Below the pieces are notes generated by a model. It was not told the origin of the DNA. It was given only the letters and a program-made list of their open reading frames with translations, and did no database searches. A DNA stretch of 64,000 bases, taken from the NCBI RefSeq assembly GCF_017811175.1, contig NZ_JACWIJ010000002.1:1674001-1738000 (forward strand), in the 5' to 3' direction. A program made the position numbers and the translations under genes. Below are positions 62,148 through 64,000 of the stretch, one piece after another. The DNA comes from Melaminivora jejuensis (GTDB lineage Bacteria > Pseudomonadota > Gammaproteobacteria > Burkholderiales > Burkholderiaceae_C). Within the stretch, counting starts at the first letter, position 1, and each line of letters starts with the position of its first letter.

Positions 62148-64000
62148 ACCCAGCCCCGCAGGACAGCCAGCAGCCGGTGGCCGAACCTGGCACCGGCGAG
62201 GTGCGCATCGGCCAGTCGGTGCCGCGCGTGGATGGGCGCCTGAAGGTCACCGGCCAGGCGCTGTATTCGGCGGAATACGCCGCGCCCGACCTGGCCTGGG
62301 GCGTGGTAGTCAACAGCACCATCGCGCGCGGGCGCATCGTGCGCATCGACAGCGCCCGCGCGCGGGCCGTGCCGGGTGTGCTGGACGTGCTCACGCATGA
62401 CAACCGGCCCAGGATCCGCTCCATGGACTTGTTCTACAAGGACATGACAGCCCCCGGCGGCAGCCCCTTCAAGCCCCTGCTGGACGCCGAAGTGCGCTAC
62501 AGCGGCCAGCCCGTGGCGCTGGTGCTGGCCGAAACCTTCGAGGCCGCGCGCGCGGCAGCACGGCTGGTGGCCATCGAATACGAGCAGCAACCCCACGAGA
62601 CCAATCTGGTCGCCGACCTGGCGCGGGCGCGCGAACCCAGCCGCCTCAAGGCCGGCTATTCACCGCCGCCCAAGCCGCGCGGCGACGCCGACGCCGCTTA
62701 TCGCGCCGCACCGGTCAAGGTGGACGCGACCTTCTACAGCGGCGTGGAGCACCACAACCCGATGGAGATGCACGCCTCCACCGTCGTGTACGGCGAGGAC
62801 GGGCACCTGACCATCTACGACAAGAGCCAGGGCGCGCAGAACTGCCGCTGGCTGGTCTCGCGCGTGTTCGGCCTGTCCAAGGACAAGGTCACGGTGCGCA
62901 ATCCGTTCGTCGGCGGGGCCTTTGGCTCGGGTCTGCGCCCGCAGTACAACCTGGTGCTGGCCACCATGGCGGCGCTGCACCTCAAGCGCTCGGCGCGCGT
63001 GGTGCTCACGCGCCAGCAGCAGTTCACCTTCGGCCACCGGCCCGAGACCTGGCAGCGCGTGAAGCTGGCGGCAGAGCTGGACGGCAGCCTGCGCGCCGTG
63101 GTGCATGAGGCCATTGCCGAGACCTCGCGCTTCGAGGACTACGTGGAAGTGGTCGTCAACTGGTCGGGCCAGCTCTATCAGTGCGACAACGTGCGCCTGG
63201 ACTATCGGCTGGTGCCGCTGGATCAGTACACGCCCATCGACATGCGTGCGCCCGGCGCGGCGCACGGCGTCTATGCGCTGGAGATCGCCATGGACGAGCT
63301 GGCCTATGCCCTGCACATGGATCCGCTGGCGCTGCGCCTGAAGAACTACACCGAGCACGATGCAAGCAGGGACTTGCCCTACTCCACCAAGGAGCTGCGC
63401 GCCTGCTACGAGCAGGCCGCCGAGCGCTTTGGCTGGCACCGCCGCCCGCCAGCGCCGCGCTCCATGCGCCGTGGCCGTGAATGGGTCGGCTGGGGCATGG
63501 CCACCGGCACCTGGGACGCCATGCAGATGTTTGCCCGCGCGCGCGCCGTGCTGCACGCCGATGGCCGTCTGGTAGTGGGCAGCGCCGCCAGCGACATCGG
63601 CACCGGCACCTTCACTGCCATGAGCCTGCTGGCCGCCGACATGCTCGGCCTGCCGCTGGAGCAGGTCAGCTTCATGCTGGGCGATTCCAACCTGCCCGTG
63701 GCGCCCATCGAGGGCGGCTCCTCACACATGGCCACCGTGGGCTCGGCGGTGGCCGGCGCCTGCGAGAAGATCCAGCGCGAGCTGTGGCGGCTGGCGCGCC
63801 AGGTCGAGGGCGCGGGCTTTGCCGATGCGCGTTTTCGCGAGGTGGAGTTTGCCGGCGGCGCCATCCGGCTGCGCATGAGGCCCGAGGCCGCCCTGCCCTA
63901 TGCGCGGCTGCTGGCGCAGGCCGGCAAAAGCGAGATCGACATGCAGTACCTGCTGCTGCCCAATGTGCTCAAGCAGAAGAACTACATCCGCACCACGCAC
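62144..64000 (+). CDS. paoC: Aldehyde oxidoreductase molybdenum subunit, 3' end beyond window
   Basis: The first 619 codons of the molybdopterin-binding subunit. Recognisable parts: GQSVPRVDGRLKVTGQALYSAEY at the start, VRYSGQPVALVLAETFEAARAA, the molybdopterin region VGGAFGSGLRPQYNLVLA, DMRAPGAAHGVYALEIAMDELAYAL, and GTGTFTAMSLLAADMLGLP. The catalytic Glu region near the C-terminus is not in the window. The frame is open to position 64000. Oxidises aldehydes to acids; periplasmic in E. coli, location here not shown. Confidence 0.92.

Overview
The window is GC-rich bacterial DNA with densely packed, often overlapping genes. Gene content (a Bug/TctC periplasmic binding protein, argH followed by a LytS-type kinase, a Bordetella-like type III secretion locus, a PaoABC-type molybdenum enzyme) suggests a betaproteobacterium, most likely Comamonadaceae (Acidovorax/Alicycliphilus/Comamonas relatives). 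This is inference from content and cannot be confirmed without searches.

Region 1 (1-2.25 kb): the start of a LysR regulator, a divergent NADH-azoreductase gene with one frameshift, and a solo TnpB (IS200/IS605-type) element whose tnpB carries an in-frame stop codon.

Region 2 (2.3-28.4 kb): an essentially complete Ysc/Bsc-type type III secretion system (T3SS). An ECF sigma factor and a probable chaperone/effector pair lie at the left edge. A 22-gene leftward run (21.29 to 4.41 kb) holds a small orf, two tandem filament/tip paralogs, two SycD-type chaperones flanking the translocators SctE and SctB, a TPR protein, sctI-J-K-L-N-O-P-Q-R-S-T-U, a chaperone-like gene and the secretin sctC. A divergent rightward operon (21.49-28.36 kb) holds sctW, its chaperone, sctX, sctY, sctV, sctD, a small needle-chaperone-like gene and the needle gene sctF. 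Three copies of a GGAAC-N15/16-GTTA motif (two divergent between the operons, one before the candidate effector) look like promoters for the linked ECF sigma factor.

Region 3 (28.4-42.8 kb): an accessory island. It has a HEPN-type protein, a BrnT/BrnA toxin-antitoxin remnant, and an eight-gene leftward operon not matched here to any named system: an alpha-helical protein, a HerA/FtsK-like ATPase, two membrane-active-looking paralogs, two coiled-coil proteins (one with a GrpE-like tail), and two giant Hsp70-fold ATPases with an N-terminal DUF1566/Lcl-like domain. The two Hsp70 genes share a 389-bp identical block. This is the best candidate for an undescribed system, plausibly defence or envelope stress.

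Region 4 (43-64 kb): a secreted lipase-like lipoprotein, a ~2000-residue alpha-2-macroglobulin, a Bug/TctC protein, argH, a LytS/AlgZ-type kinase and its LytTR regulator separated by a cbb3-oxidase cluster (CcoS-CcoN fusion, CcoO, monoheme CcoP, Sco1-like, membrane protein), a ZIP metal transporter, and paoABC (last gene cut by the window end).

Two window-wide patterns stand out. Ten single-base losses, all at or beside short G/C runs, break nine otherwise intact genes, which looks like sequencing error more than decay. A ~56-bp dispersed repeat occurs at least nine times, twice inside coding sequence. No rRNA, tRNA or CRISPR array was seen, and no gap longer than 300 bases lacks a feature.
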